From Cereibacter_A azotoformans (GTDB lineage Bacteria > Pseudomonadota > Alphaproteobacteria > Rhodobacterales > Rhodobacteraceae), in the NCBI RefSeq assembly GCF_003050905.1, contig NZ_QAOT01000021.1: a stretch of DNA of 64,000 nt. One strand, given 5' to 3'. The position numbers and the translations under genes are program-made. Shown piece by piece: positions 53,402-61,794 of this stretch; the first letter of the stretch is position 1; every line of letters begins with the position of its first letter. The notes beneath the pieces are model-generated. The model made no database searches. It was not told the DNA's origin and worked only from the letters and a program-made list of their open reading frames with translations.

Positions 53402-54295
53402 TTGGACTGGGACGACCTGCGCATCTTCCTTGCCGTGGCGCGCGTCGAGAGCCTGTCGGGGGCGGGTCGCGGCCTGAGGCTGGATCCGGCGACGGTGGGC
53501 CGCCGCGTGGCGCGGCTCGAGGAGGCGCTGGGGGCGCCGCTCTTCGCCAAGAGCCCGCAGGGCTACGCGCTGACCGAGGCGGGGCAGCGCCTGCTGGCCC
53601 ATGCCGAGCGGGCCGAGCAGGCGGTGACCGAGGCGGCCGAGGATCTTCAGGGCGCCGCAGGGCTCTCGGGGCAGATCCGCATCGGGGCGCCGGATGGCTG
53701 CGCGAACTACCTGCTGCCGCAGGTGCTGGCTGCGATCTGCGACGGGAACCCCGGGCTCGAGGTGCAGATCGTGGCCCTTCCGCGGGTCTTCAACCTCTCG
53801 AAGCGCGAAGCCGACATGGCGATCGGGGTGAGCCGGCCCGAGGCCGGGCGGCTGCGGGTGCAGAAGCTGGCCGACTACCATCTGCATCTGGCGGCCAGCC
53901 GGGACTATCTGGCGCGCCACCCGCCGATCGCCACGCTCGAGGATCTCGTGGCGCACCGGATGGTGGGCTACATCCCCGACATGATCTTCGACAAGGAGCT
54001 GGATTACCTGACGGGGCTCGGCTCGGGGGCGGTGCCCTTCGCCTCGAACTCGGTGTCGGTGCAGCTCAACTGGCTCCGGGCCGGGGCCGGGGTGGGGATC
54101 GTGCATGATTTCGCCATGCCTTCGGCCCCCGAACTGGTGAAGATCCTGCCGGAGGCGCTCAGCCTCCGCCGCAGCTTCTGGCTCATCCGGCATCAGGACG
54201 ATGCCCGGCTCGAGCGGCTGAACAGGTTCGCCGACGCGCTGGCGCAGGGGCTGAAGCGGGAAGTCCTACGACTGGAGGACATGACTCGCCCGTAA
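53402..54295 (+). CDS. LysR-family transcriptional regulator
   Basis: 297 residues starting at a TTG with GGAGG six bases upstream. The N-terminal winged HTH is MDWDDLRIFLAVARVESLSG, then LDPATVGRRVARLEEALG and LFAKSPQGYALTEAG. The C-terminal LysR substrate-binding domain follows (LSGQIRIGAPDGCANYLLPQ). Divergent placement next to mmsA suggests it regulates valine catabolism, perhaps in response to a pathway acid. Confidence 0.9.
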   Translation: MDWDDLRIFLAVARVESLSGAGRGLRLDPATVGRRVARLEEALGAPLFAKSPQGYALTEAGQRLLAHAERAEQAVTEAAEDLQGAAGLSGQIRIGAPDGCANYLLPQVLAAICDGNPGLEVQIVALPRVFNLSKREADMAIGVSRPEAGRLRVQKLADYHLHLAASRDYLARHPPIATLEDLVAHRMVGYIPDMIFDKELDYLTGLGSGAVPFASNSVSVQLNWLRAGAGVGIVHDFAMPSAPELVKILPEALSLRRSFWLIRHQDDARLERLNRFADALAQGLKREVLRLEDMTRP

Positions 54296-54345
54296 ATTGC
54301 GTTAGACTGATTCTCGGATGGAGAATTCGGGAGGAGGCCCGCAAG

Positions 54346-54780
54346 ATGCTCGTTCAGCAGATACTGAAGACCAAGTCCGATGATGGTGTGGTGACGGTGC
54401 CGCCGGGGTCGAGCGTCGCGCAGGCGGCCGAGGTGCTGTCTTCGCGCCGGATCGGCGCGGTCGTGGTGTCGCGCGACGGCAAGCGGCCGGACGGGATGCT
54501 CTCCGAGCGCGACATCGTGCGCGAGCTGGGGCGGCGCGGGCCCGGCTGCCTCTCGGACACGGTCGAATCGATCATGACCTCGAAGATCGTGACCTGCGCC
54601 TGTTCGGACGAGGCGGACGGGATCATGCAGATCATGACCGAGGGCCGCTTCCGCCACCTGCCGGTGATGGCCGAGGGCGAGATGGTCGGGCTGATCTCGA
54701 TCGGAGACGTCGTGAAGGCGCGCCTGTCGGAGCTGTCGATGGAGAAGGATGCGCTGGAAGGGATGATCAAGGGATTCTGA
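54346..54780 (+). CDS. CBS-domain pair protein
   Basis: 144 residues, almost wholly two CBS motifs: VVTVPPGSSVAQAAEVLSSR with GAVVVSRDGKRPDGMLSERD, and SIMTSKIVTCACSDEADGIM with HLPVMAEGEMVGLISIGDVV. Such stand-alone proteins bind adenosine nucleotides and modulate partner enzymes or redox proteins. The partner is not evident. It lies 70 bases before coaD. Confidence 0.9.
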   Translation: MLVQQILKTKSDDGVVTVPPGSSVAQAAEVLSSRRIGAVVVSRDGKRPDGMLSERDIVRELGRRGPGCLSDTVESIMTSKIVTCACSDEADGIMQIMTEGRFRHLPVMAEGEMVGLISIGDVVKARLSELSMEKDALEGMIKGF

Positions 54781-54849
54781 CGCGGCGTTTCGGGCTTGCA
54801 TCCCGCTTCGCGATGCGTTTGCGTGCCTTCCGACCAAGTGGGAGGCATC

Positions 54850-55338
54850 ATGCGCATCGGTCTATATCCCGGCACCTTCGATCCGCTGACGCTCGGCCAT
54901 CTCGACATCATCCAGCGGGCCATGGCGCTGGTGGACCGTCTGGTGATCGGCGTCGCCATCAACCGGGACAAGGGGCCGCTGTTCTCGCTCGAAGAGCGCG
55001 TGCGCATGGTCGAGAGCGAGTGCCGCGCCATCGCCGCCAACGGTGGCGAGATCGTGGTGCATCCGTTCGAGAATCTGCTGATCGACTGCGCCCGCGACGT
55101 GGGGGCCTCGGTGATCCTGCGCGGACTGCGCGCGGTGGCCGATTTCGAATACGAGTTCCAGATGGTCGGCATGAACCGGGCGCTCGATGCGGGCATCGAG
55201 ACCGTGTTCCTGATGGCCGACGCCCGCCGTCAGGCCATTGCCTCGAAGCTGGTCAAGGAGATCGCCCGGCTCGGCGGGGATGTGTCGAGTTTCGTCACGC
55301 CCGATGTGGGCGCGGCGCTGATGGCCAAGTATCGCTGA
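54850..55338 (+). CDS. coaD: Phosphopantetheine adenylyltransferase
   Basis: 162 residues from the ATG at 54850, with GGGAGG upstream. YPGTFDPLTLGHLDIIQRA is the nucleotidyltransferase HxGH-type site, followed by GLRAVADFEYEFQMVGMNR and SKLVKEIARLGGDVS. Catalyses the penultimate step of coenzyme A synthesis. Confidence 0.96.
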   Translation: MRIGLYPGTFDPLTLGHLDIIQRAMALVDRLVIGVAINRDKGPLFSLEERVRMVESECRAIAANGGEIVVHPFENLLIDCARDVGASVILRGLRAVADFEYEFQMVGMNRALDAGIETVFLMADARRQAIASKLVKEIARLGGDVSSFVTPDVGAALMAKYR

Positions 55339-55423
55339 AATCGGCGGGCCCGGCGGCCCGGCCGCCGGAGGGGCTGGCGGATGCACAGCCCGCATCGCGG
55401 CGGATGGACGGCCGTATCCTGCG

Positions 55424-55585
55424 TCAGCCCCAGACGGCGCGCCGGGCAAAGGCGTCCACGTCGTAGATGTCGAGGTCGAGCCGGGTGTCGATCGGCAGGC
55501 GGGCCAGTTCGGCGCGGGTGCGCCGATAGCGGGCATGGTCGCGCAGCGCGGCGAAAATCGGTTGGATCAGGGTTTTCATTGTCAT
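55424..55585 (-). CDS. Short DUF1127-like protein
   Basis: 53 residues, MTMKTLIQPIFAALRDHARY at the start, then RRTRAELARLPIDTRLDLDI and YDVDAFARRAVWG. The RTRAELARL...DTRLDLDIYD pattern resembles the small Arg-rich DUF1127/YjiS family, which influences RNA turnover and metabolism in alphaproteobacteria. AAGGA lies just before the ATG. The protein is basic at its centre and soluble. It is short enough to be missed by length cut-offs. It is transcribed towards coaD. Confidence 0.7.
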   Translation of the reverse strand: MTMKTLIQPIFAALRDHARYRRTRAELARLPIDTRLDLDIYDVDAFARRAVWG

Positions 55586-55768
55586 GTGTCCTTCGAGAGT
55601 TCCTTTCCTCCTCGCGCTCTAATTGGCGTCGAATGTTGGCGCTAACAACGGCCGTTATCGCCGTGCTGCCATGCAGCATGCGCAAGGCGCGAAACCGACG
55701 CCGCCGGGAGGCGCATCCGCGCACGCTCTCGTGATCGCGCGCGGAAGCATCAAAGGGCGTCTCTGGCT

Positions 55769-55782
55769 GGCATGTTTCTTGC
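55769..55782 (+). promoter_or_regulatory. Sigma-54 (-24/-12) promoter of motAB
   Basis: CTGGCATGTTTCTTGCC matches the sigma-54 consensus TGGCACG-N4-TTGC: GG at 55769-55770, GC at 55781-55782 and exactly ten bases between. The predicted start is about 25 bases before motA. Flagellar genes of R. sphaeroides use a dedicated sigma-54, so the position is biologically sensible. Confidence 0.65.
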
Positions 55783-55818
55783 CGCTCCTGCCGCAGATGG
55801 TGGGACCAGAGGGCCGGC

Positions 55819-56580
55819 ATGGACATCGCAGCAATCATCGGACTGATCGGGGCCGTCGTCATGGTCGTGGGCTCGATGATCTATGCGGGCGGCGTAACGC
55901 CCTTCGTGGACATTCCGTCCTTCTTCATCGTGGTGGTGGGCACGGCCTTCATCGTCCTCGCCATGAAGCCGTTTCCGGTCTTTCTCGGTCATTTCAAGGC
56001 GATGTCGAAGGTGTTCAAGCCGACGCGCTTCGACACGAACGAGGTGATCTCGATCATGGTCGAACTGTCCAACACCGCGCGCAAGGACGGGATCATGGCG
56101 CTCGAGGGCAAGGCGGTGCCCGATCCCTTCTTCGAGAAGGGCCTGCAGCTTCTGGTGGACGGCACGGACGAGGCCAAGCTCGTCAAGCAGCTCAAGTACG
56201 AGATCAAGGCGATGAAGGTCCGGCACGAGGCCTATCAGGGCGCGGTCAAGGCCTGGATCGACATCGGCCCCGCGATGGGGATGGTGGGGACGCTGATCGG
56301 GCTCGTGCTGATGCTGGGCAACATGACCGACCCGAAGTCCATCGGCCCCGCCATGGCCGTCGCGCTGCTGACGACGCTTTACGGCGCGCTGATGGCCAAT
56401 GTGATCTTCGCGCCGATCCTCAACAAGCTCGAGGGCTACTCGGCCGATGAGGTGACCTACCGCGAGCTGGTGATCGAGGGGCTGCGCGGGATCGCGCGCG
56501 GCGAGTCCGCGCGGGTGATCGAGGATCAGATGGTCTGCGCCCTCGACCGCAAGCAGCAGCTGAAGCGCAAGGCCGCCTGA
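55819..56580 (+). CDS. motA: Flagellar motor stator protein MotA
   Basis: 253 residues with four membrane segments (about 4-22, 30-48, 153-172, 180-200). The cytoplasmic loop has the charged residues that contact FliG, and AWIDIGPAMGMVGTLIGLVL and MAVALLTTLYGALMANVIFAPI are MotA signatures. Forms the proton channel with MotB, encoded seven bases downstream. Confidence 0.93.
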   Translation: MDIAAIIGLIGAVVMVVGSMIYAGGVTPFVDIPSFFIVVVGTAFIVLAMKPFPVFLGHFKAMSKVFKPTRFDTNEVISIMVELSNTARKDGIMALEGKAVPDPFFEKGLQLLVDGTDEAKLVKQLKYEIKAMKVRHEAYQGAVKAWIDIGPAMGMVGTLIGLVLMLGNMTDPKSIGPAMAVALLTTLYGALMANVIFAPILNKLEGYSADEVTYRELVIEGLRGIARGESARVIEDQMVCALDRKQQLKRKAA

Positions 56581-56587
56581 GGACGTC

Positions 56588-57691
56588 ATGGCAGCCAAAC
56601 CCAAGGTCGTCCGATTTCAGCCTCCGGTTCCCGACGATGACGAGGACGGCGACGAATGCCCGAAATGCCCGCCTCCGGGGGCGCCGGCCTGGCTTGCGAC
56701 CTTCGCCGACATCGCGACGAACCTCATGGCCTTCTTCGTGCTGATCCTGGGATTTGCCAAGTTCGACGAGCCCTCCTTCAGCAAGATGGCGGGGGCGATG
56801 CGCGAGACCTTCGGCTTCCACTCGATCCGCGACGCGACCTCGGGCAACACGGTGATCGAGCTGGGTATGCCGCCGGCGGACCCTGACGGGCTGCATCCCG
56901 ACGAACGGTCGGACATGGGCGGCAGCGAAGAGCCGGGGGGCGATGCGCCCGAGCGGGTGGCCGAGGCGCTGCGCGAGGCGCTCGAGCAGGGCGAGCTGCA
57001 GGTCCGGTCGGAAGATGGTTCGGTCGTGATCGAACTGCCGGGCAAGCAGGCGGCGCAGGCGCTCGCGCAGGCGCTGGCCGAGGCCGCGGGTGTCGGAACC
57101 GGCCCCTTGCCCGAGCCGCAGACCACGGCCCAGCCGCGGCCGGAGCCTCAGGCGGGCCCTGCCGGTCCGGGAGAGGGCACAGGCGCGCCGGCCGGTCCGC
57201 CGATGGGCGGAGAGGACGGGGCGGCGCTGCGCAAGTCGGTGCGGGCCGAGCTGGACACGCTGCGGCTGCGCAATGCGCTTGACCGCGAGGTGGCCGAGGG
57301 GCTGGTGAAGGTCGAGCAGATGGATGGCAAGGTCTTCGTCAGCCTCGGCGCGGGCGGCTCCTTCACCTCGGGCTCCGACGTGCTGTCCGAGGACGCGCGG
57401 GCGGTCATGTCGAGGATCGCCGAGGCGACGCAGCATCCCGAGCGGACGATCACCGTCACCGGGCACACCGACAACGTGCCGGTCGCGGGCGGCGCCTTCC
57501 GGGACAACATCGCGCTCGCGGCGGGCCGGGCGGCGAGCGTGGTGCGCGAGCTGGTGGCCACGGGCGGGGTCGATCCCGGCCGCATCACGGCCGTGAGCCG
57601 GGGCGAGTTCGATCCGGTCGCGGACAATGCGACAGAGGCCGGCCGCACCCAGAATCGCCGGATCGAGATCGAGATCACCTATGACGACTAG
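56588..57691 (+). CDS. motB: Flagellar motor stator protein MotB
   Basis: 367 residues. A Pro/Asp-rich cytoplasmic N-terminus with a CPKC pair precedes the single membrane segment, whose entry holds the proton-carrying Asp in LATFADIATNLMAFFVLIL. A long, low-complexity Pro/Gly/Glu linker (about 170-215) leads to the OmpA-like peptidoglycan-binding domain with TVTGHTDNVPVAGG and NRRIEIEI. Anchors the stator to the cell wall. The linker is longer than in E. coli MotB. Confidence 0.92.
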   Translation: MAAKPKVVRFQPPVPDDDEDGDECPKCPPPGAPAWLATFADIATNLMAFFVLILGFAKFDEPSFSKMAGAMRETFGFHSIRDATSGNTVIELGMPPADPDGLHPDERSDMGGSEEPGGDAPERVAEALREALEQGELQVRSEDGSVVIELPGKQAAQALAQALAEAAGVGTGPLPEPQTTAQPRPEPQAGPAGPGEGTGAPAGPPMGGEDGAALRKSVRAELDTLRLRNALDREVAEGLVKVEQMDGKVFVSLGAGGSFTSGSDVLSEDARAVMSRIAEATQHPERTITVTGHTDNVPVAGGAFRDNIALAAGRAASVVRELVATGGVDPGRITAVSRGEFDPVADNATEAGRTQNRRIEIEITYDD

Positions 57692-57895
57692 CGTGGGATG
57701 AAAGTGACTTGCCCGAGGCACAGGCGCGGCGCCGGGCCTCGGGCACGGTGTTTAGGAACGGCCAGGCCCGAAGCGGCGCCGTAAGGGCGCCCGCAGAAGC
57801 GCACCAGGCCCAACATGTTCAATCCGCCGGATGTGACGCTTGCCGCAATGCCGTGCCTTCGGGTAACCATACGCCGTTTGACATAGGATGGGCCC

Positions 57896-58303
57896 GTGCC
57901 TCCCGATCTGAGAACCGGCATACTGACGCTGTGGGTTGCGACAGCGGCGACGGCGGGCGGGCAGGCCAGCCTCTCCTGCGAGGGGCCGGCCGGCGCGGAA
58001 GACATGGTCGAACAGCTCTGCCGGACGCTGGAGGAGGTGGTTCGGGATCGCCACGGGCTCGACCCGCTGGGGGACGAGGCGGCGCCGGTCGCCCTGCACC
58101 TCCGGCTGGTCGCGTCGCGGCCGACGGCGCTCTCGGCGCAGTTGCACTGGTCCTCGGGCGACGCCGGCGGTGAAAGTCCGGTTCTCGACCTGACGGTCGA
58201 AGACAGTGATGCCATCCCCGCATCCGCCCTGCCGGGCTTCCTGAGAAGCCTTGTGGAGCTTGTGGACCCTCCGCTTCCTCCGGCTAACCGGCCAAACGAA
58301 TGA
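57896..58303 (+). CDS. Hypothetical exported protein
   Basis: 135 residues from a GTG (57896) with AGGATG upstream. A short hydrophobic stretch (GILTLWVATAATAGGQA) looks like a signal peptide. The mature part has two cysteines (SCEGPAGAEDMVEQLC) that could pair, and an otherwise unrecognised sequence. It ends 19 bases before the metallopeptidase gene, so the two are probably co-transcribed and may be an inhibitor/enzyme or accessory pair. Confidence 0.55.
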   Translation: MPPDLRTGILTLWVATAATAGGQASLSCEGPAGAEDMVEQLCRTLEEVVRDRHGLDPLGDEAAPVALHLRLVASRPTALSAQLHWSSGDAGGESPVLDLTVEDSDAIPASALPGFLRSLVELVDPPLPPANRPNE

Positions 58304-58322
58304 CCGAAGAAGGAACCGCCCC

Positions 58323-60167
58323 ATGAACCTGTCATCCCTGTTCCCGTGGGCGGTCGGACCTGCCGATTGGCCGAAGGCCGTGGCCGCGACCGTCTCGCGG
58401 TATCTGGTGCCCTCAGCCGATGAGGGGCCGGAGCTTCTCTGGCCAGCCGGAAAACCCGATCGGGCAGGGGACCGGGGCGGTCCTGACCTCAAGGCGGTGG
58501 CCGCGCCCGGACCCGAGGAGGACGGCCCGGAAGGCCGCTCGCACGAGGCGAGGGTTTTTGACCGGGGCCTGTTCAGCGGGCCTGCGGATGAGGCTTCCGC
58601 ATCCCCAGACAGTGAGCCTGCGGCAATCTCGGTCCAGCGGGACGAGGCCTTCGCCTTCACGCTCGGTCCGTCGGCAACGTCCGGCACGTCGTTCGCGCCA
58701 TCCTTCGGCTCCGTGCAGCAGATCGCGACGCAGCTCGTGAGCGGTTACTGGCAGTGGAAAGGCGCGCCGGCTCGCGCTTACGACGTGAAGCCGGGCGACA
58801 CGCTCAACGTGGACTTCTCGGGCCTCACCGCCGACGGCAAGCGTCTCGCGACCCTTGCGCTGCAGAGCTGGTCGGACGTGACCGGCATCCGCTTCAACAC
58901 CAACCCGGCGCGGCTGGCGACGGTCCATATCACGATGGATGATGTCGAACCCGGGGCAAGCACGTCCACGACGTACATGGGCAGCAAGATCCTGAAATCC
59001 CATGTCAACATCGGCACGAAATGGCTCTCGGACTACGGGACCGACGTCAACAGCTATTCGCTGCAGACCTACATTCACGAACTTGGCCACGCGCTGGGTC
59101 TGGGCCATCCGGGGAACTACAACGGCTGGGCCAACTACGGCACCGACAACCTGTTCCTCAACGACAGCTGGCAGGCCACGGTCATGTCCTATTTCAGCCA
59201 GACCGAGAACACCACCATCAAGGCCGACCGGGCCTTCGTCGTCACGCCGATGATCGCGGACATCGTGGCGGTCCAGATGATCTACGGCACGCCCAGCGGC
59301 CTCCGCGCGGGAAACACCACCTACGGCGACAACTCGAACGCCGGCGGCATGTATGACCGGATCGCGAGCCTGCCGGGGCGCGAGGTCGCCTGGACCATCT
59401 ATGATCAGGGCGGCCGCGACATCCTCGACCTGCGGTCCGCGACGGCGGCGCAGGTGATCGACCTCCGGCCGGGCAGCGTCTCGAACGTCTATGGCGCCGT
59501 GGGCAACCTCTCCATCGCGCAGGGAACGGTGATCGAGGTGGCGCGGGGCGGCAAGGGCAATGACGTCATCATCGGGAATTCGGCCCACAACGACCTGAGC
59601 GGCGGGGGCGGCTCGGACACGCTGCGCGGCGGGGCGGGCAATGACATCTACCGCGTGGACGGAGGCGACCGCGTGATCGAGCTTGCGGGCAACGGCATCG
59701 ACCGCGTGATCTCGAGCGCGAGCTTCCAGCTTGGCGCGCATGTCGAGAACCTGACGCTGACGGGGAACCGCGCGATCAACGGCACGGGGAACGATCTGGC
59801 CAATGTGATCGTTGGCAATGGCGCGGCCAATGTGCTCACCGGGCGGGGAGGGGCCGACAGCTTTGTCTTCTCCACCGCCCTCGGCGGCGGCAATGTGGAC
59901 CGGATCACGGATTTCAACGTGGTCGATGACACGATCCGGCTGGACGACGCGATCTTCCGGGCCCTTGCACCGGGGCGCCTCGCAGGCTCTGCCTTCAGCG
60001 CGAACGCGGCCGGCCGGGCGAAGGATGCGACCGACCGGATCATCTACGAAACCGACACCGGCTCGCTCTGGTACGACGCGGACGGCACGGGCGGCGCGGC
60101 GCCGATCCGGTTCGCCGTGCTTGCGCCGGGCCTCTCCGTCACGGCGGCGGACTTCCTCGTCATCTGA
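58323..60167 (+). CDS. Serralysin-like M10 metallopeptidase with RTX repeats
   Basis: 614 residues from the ATG at 58323 (GAAGGA about ten bases upstream). A variable N-terminal propeptide-like region of about 120 residues precedes the catalytic domain. The zinc site is HELGHALGLGH at 252-262 (His252, His256, His262, catalytic Glu253), followed by the Met-turn VMSYF with Met288 and Tyr290. RTX calcium-binding nonapeptides follow (GGKGNDVIIGN, GGGGSDTLRGGAGNDIYRVD), ending in an IRLDDAIF/FLVI C-terminus typical of type I secretion substrates. No dedicated type I exporter is encoded nearby. Confidence 0.9.
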   Translation: MNLSSLFPWAVGPADWPKAVAATVSRYLVPSADEGPELLWPAGKPDRAGDRGGPDLKAVAAPGPEEDGPEGRSHEARVFDRGLFSGPADEASASPDSEPAAISVQRDEAFAFTLGPSATSGTSFAPSFGSVQQIATQLVSGYWQWKGAPARAYDVKPGDTLNVDFSGLTADGKRLATLALQSWSDVTGIRFNTNPARLATVHITMDDVEPGASTSTTYMGSKILKSHVNIGTKWLSDYGTDVNSYSLQTYIHELGHALGLGHPGNYNGWANYGTDNLFLNDSWQATVMSYFSQTENTTIKADRAFVVTPMIADIVAVQMIYGTPSGLRAGNTTYGDNSNAGGMYDRIASLPGREVAWTIYDQGGRDILDLRSATAAQVIDLRPGSVSNVYGAVGNLSIAQGTVIEVARGGKGNDVIIGNSAHNDLSGGGGSDTLRGGAGNDIYRVDGGDRVIELAGNGIDRVISSASFQLGAHVENLTLTGNRAINGTGNDLANVIVGNGAANVLTGRGGADSFVFSTALGGGNVDRITDFNVVDDTIRLDDAIFRALAPGRLAGSAFSANAAGRAKDATDRIIYETDTGSLWYDADGTGGAAPIRFAVLAPGLSVTAADFLVI

Positions 60168-60290
60168 GGGGCGAGCGATGGCTGCCTGCGGGGCGGCCGT
60201 GGCGGCAAATTGCGCCTTTCGGACGGGCGGCAGGTCGTGGCACCCATGCAGGGCCGCCCGCCGGACTGGCCACCGAGAGGAGATGAGCCG

Positions 60291-61277
60291 ATGACCCCTG
60301 CCGAGATCCGCAAGGCCCGCGCCGCCAATCACCGCGCCCGTGCCCGCGACTTTGCCGACAGCCACGGTCTTGCCGAGGCGGCACTGGTCGCGGCCTTCAC
60401 AGGGAAGGGGGTCGTGGCGGTGGAGGCCGGGCCCGAGAGGCTACTGCCGCCTGTGCGCCAGCTGGGCGAGAGCCTGGCCCTGACCCGCAACGCCTCGGCC
60501 GTGCAGGAGCGCGAGGGCCGCTATGGCCCGCTTGCGCCCCCCGGCGAGGGATGGACCCTGACGGGCGACGGGATCGAGCTGCAGATCGATCCGCGGCATT
60601 GGGTTCATGCCTTTGCCGTGACCGAGGAAACGGCGAAAGGGGCCAAACGCTCGATCCAGGTCTTCGACGCGGCCGGCGAGGCGGTGCACAAGATCCACCT
60701 GACCGGGACCAGCGACGTGGCGGCCTTCGGGCGCCTGATCGAGGAACTGCGGCTGGCGAAGCAGAGCGACGATCTTCCGCTCGTTCCCGCGGGCCCGGCC
60801 GCCCCGTCGGGCAGCCCGGCCGACGCCGGCCTGACGCAGCTGTGGGATGAATCGCCCTCGCCGGAGGCCCTTGGCCCCCGGTTGGCAGCCGCGGGGATCT
60901 CGCCGCCCGATGTCCTCAAGGAACTGGGGGCGCCGAGGGCCCGGCCGCTTCGGCCTGTCGCGATGACCGAACTGCTTGAGCGGGCGGCCGCGGGCGGAGT
61001 GCCGCTGGAGATCCGCGGAGGCAACCCCGGGTGCCTGCAGATCTTCCGCGGCCGGGTGGAGCGTATCCTGCCGGCCGGCTACTGGATCAACGTCATGGAT
61101 CCCGGCTACAACCTGCATCTGCGCACCGACCACCTCGCCTCGGTGTATCTGACCGACCGGGGCCCTGCGGGCGGCCTGACGGTCGAGGCCTATGATGCGG
61201 CCGGCAGCCTGATCCTTGCCGTCACGGGCGAGGAGGGATGGGATCTGGTGGCCCACGGGCTTTCGGCCGTGCCCTGA
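60291..61277 (+). CDS. hmuS: Haem-degrading/haem-carrier protein of the HemS/HmuS family
   Basis: 328 residues from the ATG at 60291 (MTPAEIRKARAANHRARARD); an upstream frame exists but lacks a site. Two repeated haem-binding domains are seen: ALTRNASAVQEREGRYG and HWVHAFAVTEETAKGAKRSIQVFDAAGEAVHKIHL in the first half, and GGNPGCLQIFRGRVERILP with MDPGYNLHLRTDHLASVYL in the second. It handles imported haem in the cytoplasm. The usual hmuTUV/hmuR partners are absent here, and no obvious iron box was found upstream. Confidence 0.88.
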   Translation: MTPAEIRKARAANHRARARDFADSHGLAEAALVAAFTGKGVVAVEAGPERLLPPVRQLGESLALTRNASAVQEREGRYGPLAPPGEGWTLTGDGIELQIDPRHWVHAFAVTEETAKGAKRSIQVFDAAGEAVHKIHLTGTSDVAAFGRLIEELRLAKQSDDLPLVPAGPAAPSGSPADAGLTQLWDESPSPEALGPRLAAAGISPPDVLKELGAPRARPLRPVAMTELLERAAAGGVPLEIRGGNPGCLQIFRGRVERILPAGYWINVMDPGYNLHLRTDHLASVYLTDRGPAGGLTVEAYDAAGSLILAVTGEEGWDLVAHGLSAVP

Positions 61278-61460
61278 CCCGCGGGATCGGCCCCGCGACG
61301 GGCTCAGGCGCATGGCGCGCTCTCCTTCGGAGGGGGTTGCGGCCGTTTGAGACGTGGACGCAGCCCCGCCGCGCGCGCTAGGCCATCAGCAGACGCTGCG
61401 GCTCTGACCCGGTGGGCGCCCGCGGCCGCCGCTCGTCGTTCGCGCACCACGGAGACTGTC

Positions 61461-61682
61461 ATGCGCCCTGCCATCATCGTCCGTTCCATCCGTGGCTGTC
61501 CGGCCAGCGAGGTGCCGCTCGACGAGACGCGACTCGCGGCGCTCCTCGCCACGAACGATGACGAATTTCCCGACGAGGCCGCTTTGCTGCGCCACCTTCG
61601 CCGGGGCCGCCCGGTCTACATGATGATGGGCGAATACAGGCTCCGGCCCGAGGACCAGTTCCGCCTGGTGCAAGGCGGCTGA
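61461..61682 (+). CDS. Small hypothetical protein
   Basis: 73 residues from the ATG at 61461, with GGAG six bases upstream. MRPAIIVRSIRGCPASEVPL and RHLRRGRPVYMMMGEYRLRP can be seen. The C-terminal GEYRLRP-type end recalls, but does not match well, the short haem-uptake protein HemP. Its position next to the HmuS-type gene makes a link possible; the function is unknown. Confidence 0.55.
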   Translation: MRPAIIVRSIRGCPASEVPLDETRLAALLATNDDEFPDEAALLRHLRRGRPVYMMMGEYRLRPEDQFRLVQGG

Positions 61683-61794
61683 GCCCGCGCGCACGGGTGC
61701 CGGGGTCCGCACCTTCTGCACAGCGCCTGTGCGTGTCTTCTCGTTTCCGCCCTGCGGGATTTCCTCTAGCTCTCGGCGCGAAAGGAGATCCCCA

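Noticed and set aside
61461..61682. HemP (haem uptake protein)
   Set aside because: Only the YRLR segment is shared; the conserved HemP ending ILTK and the preceding pattern are missing.
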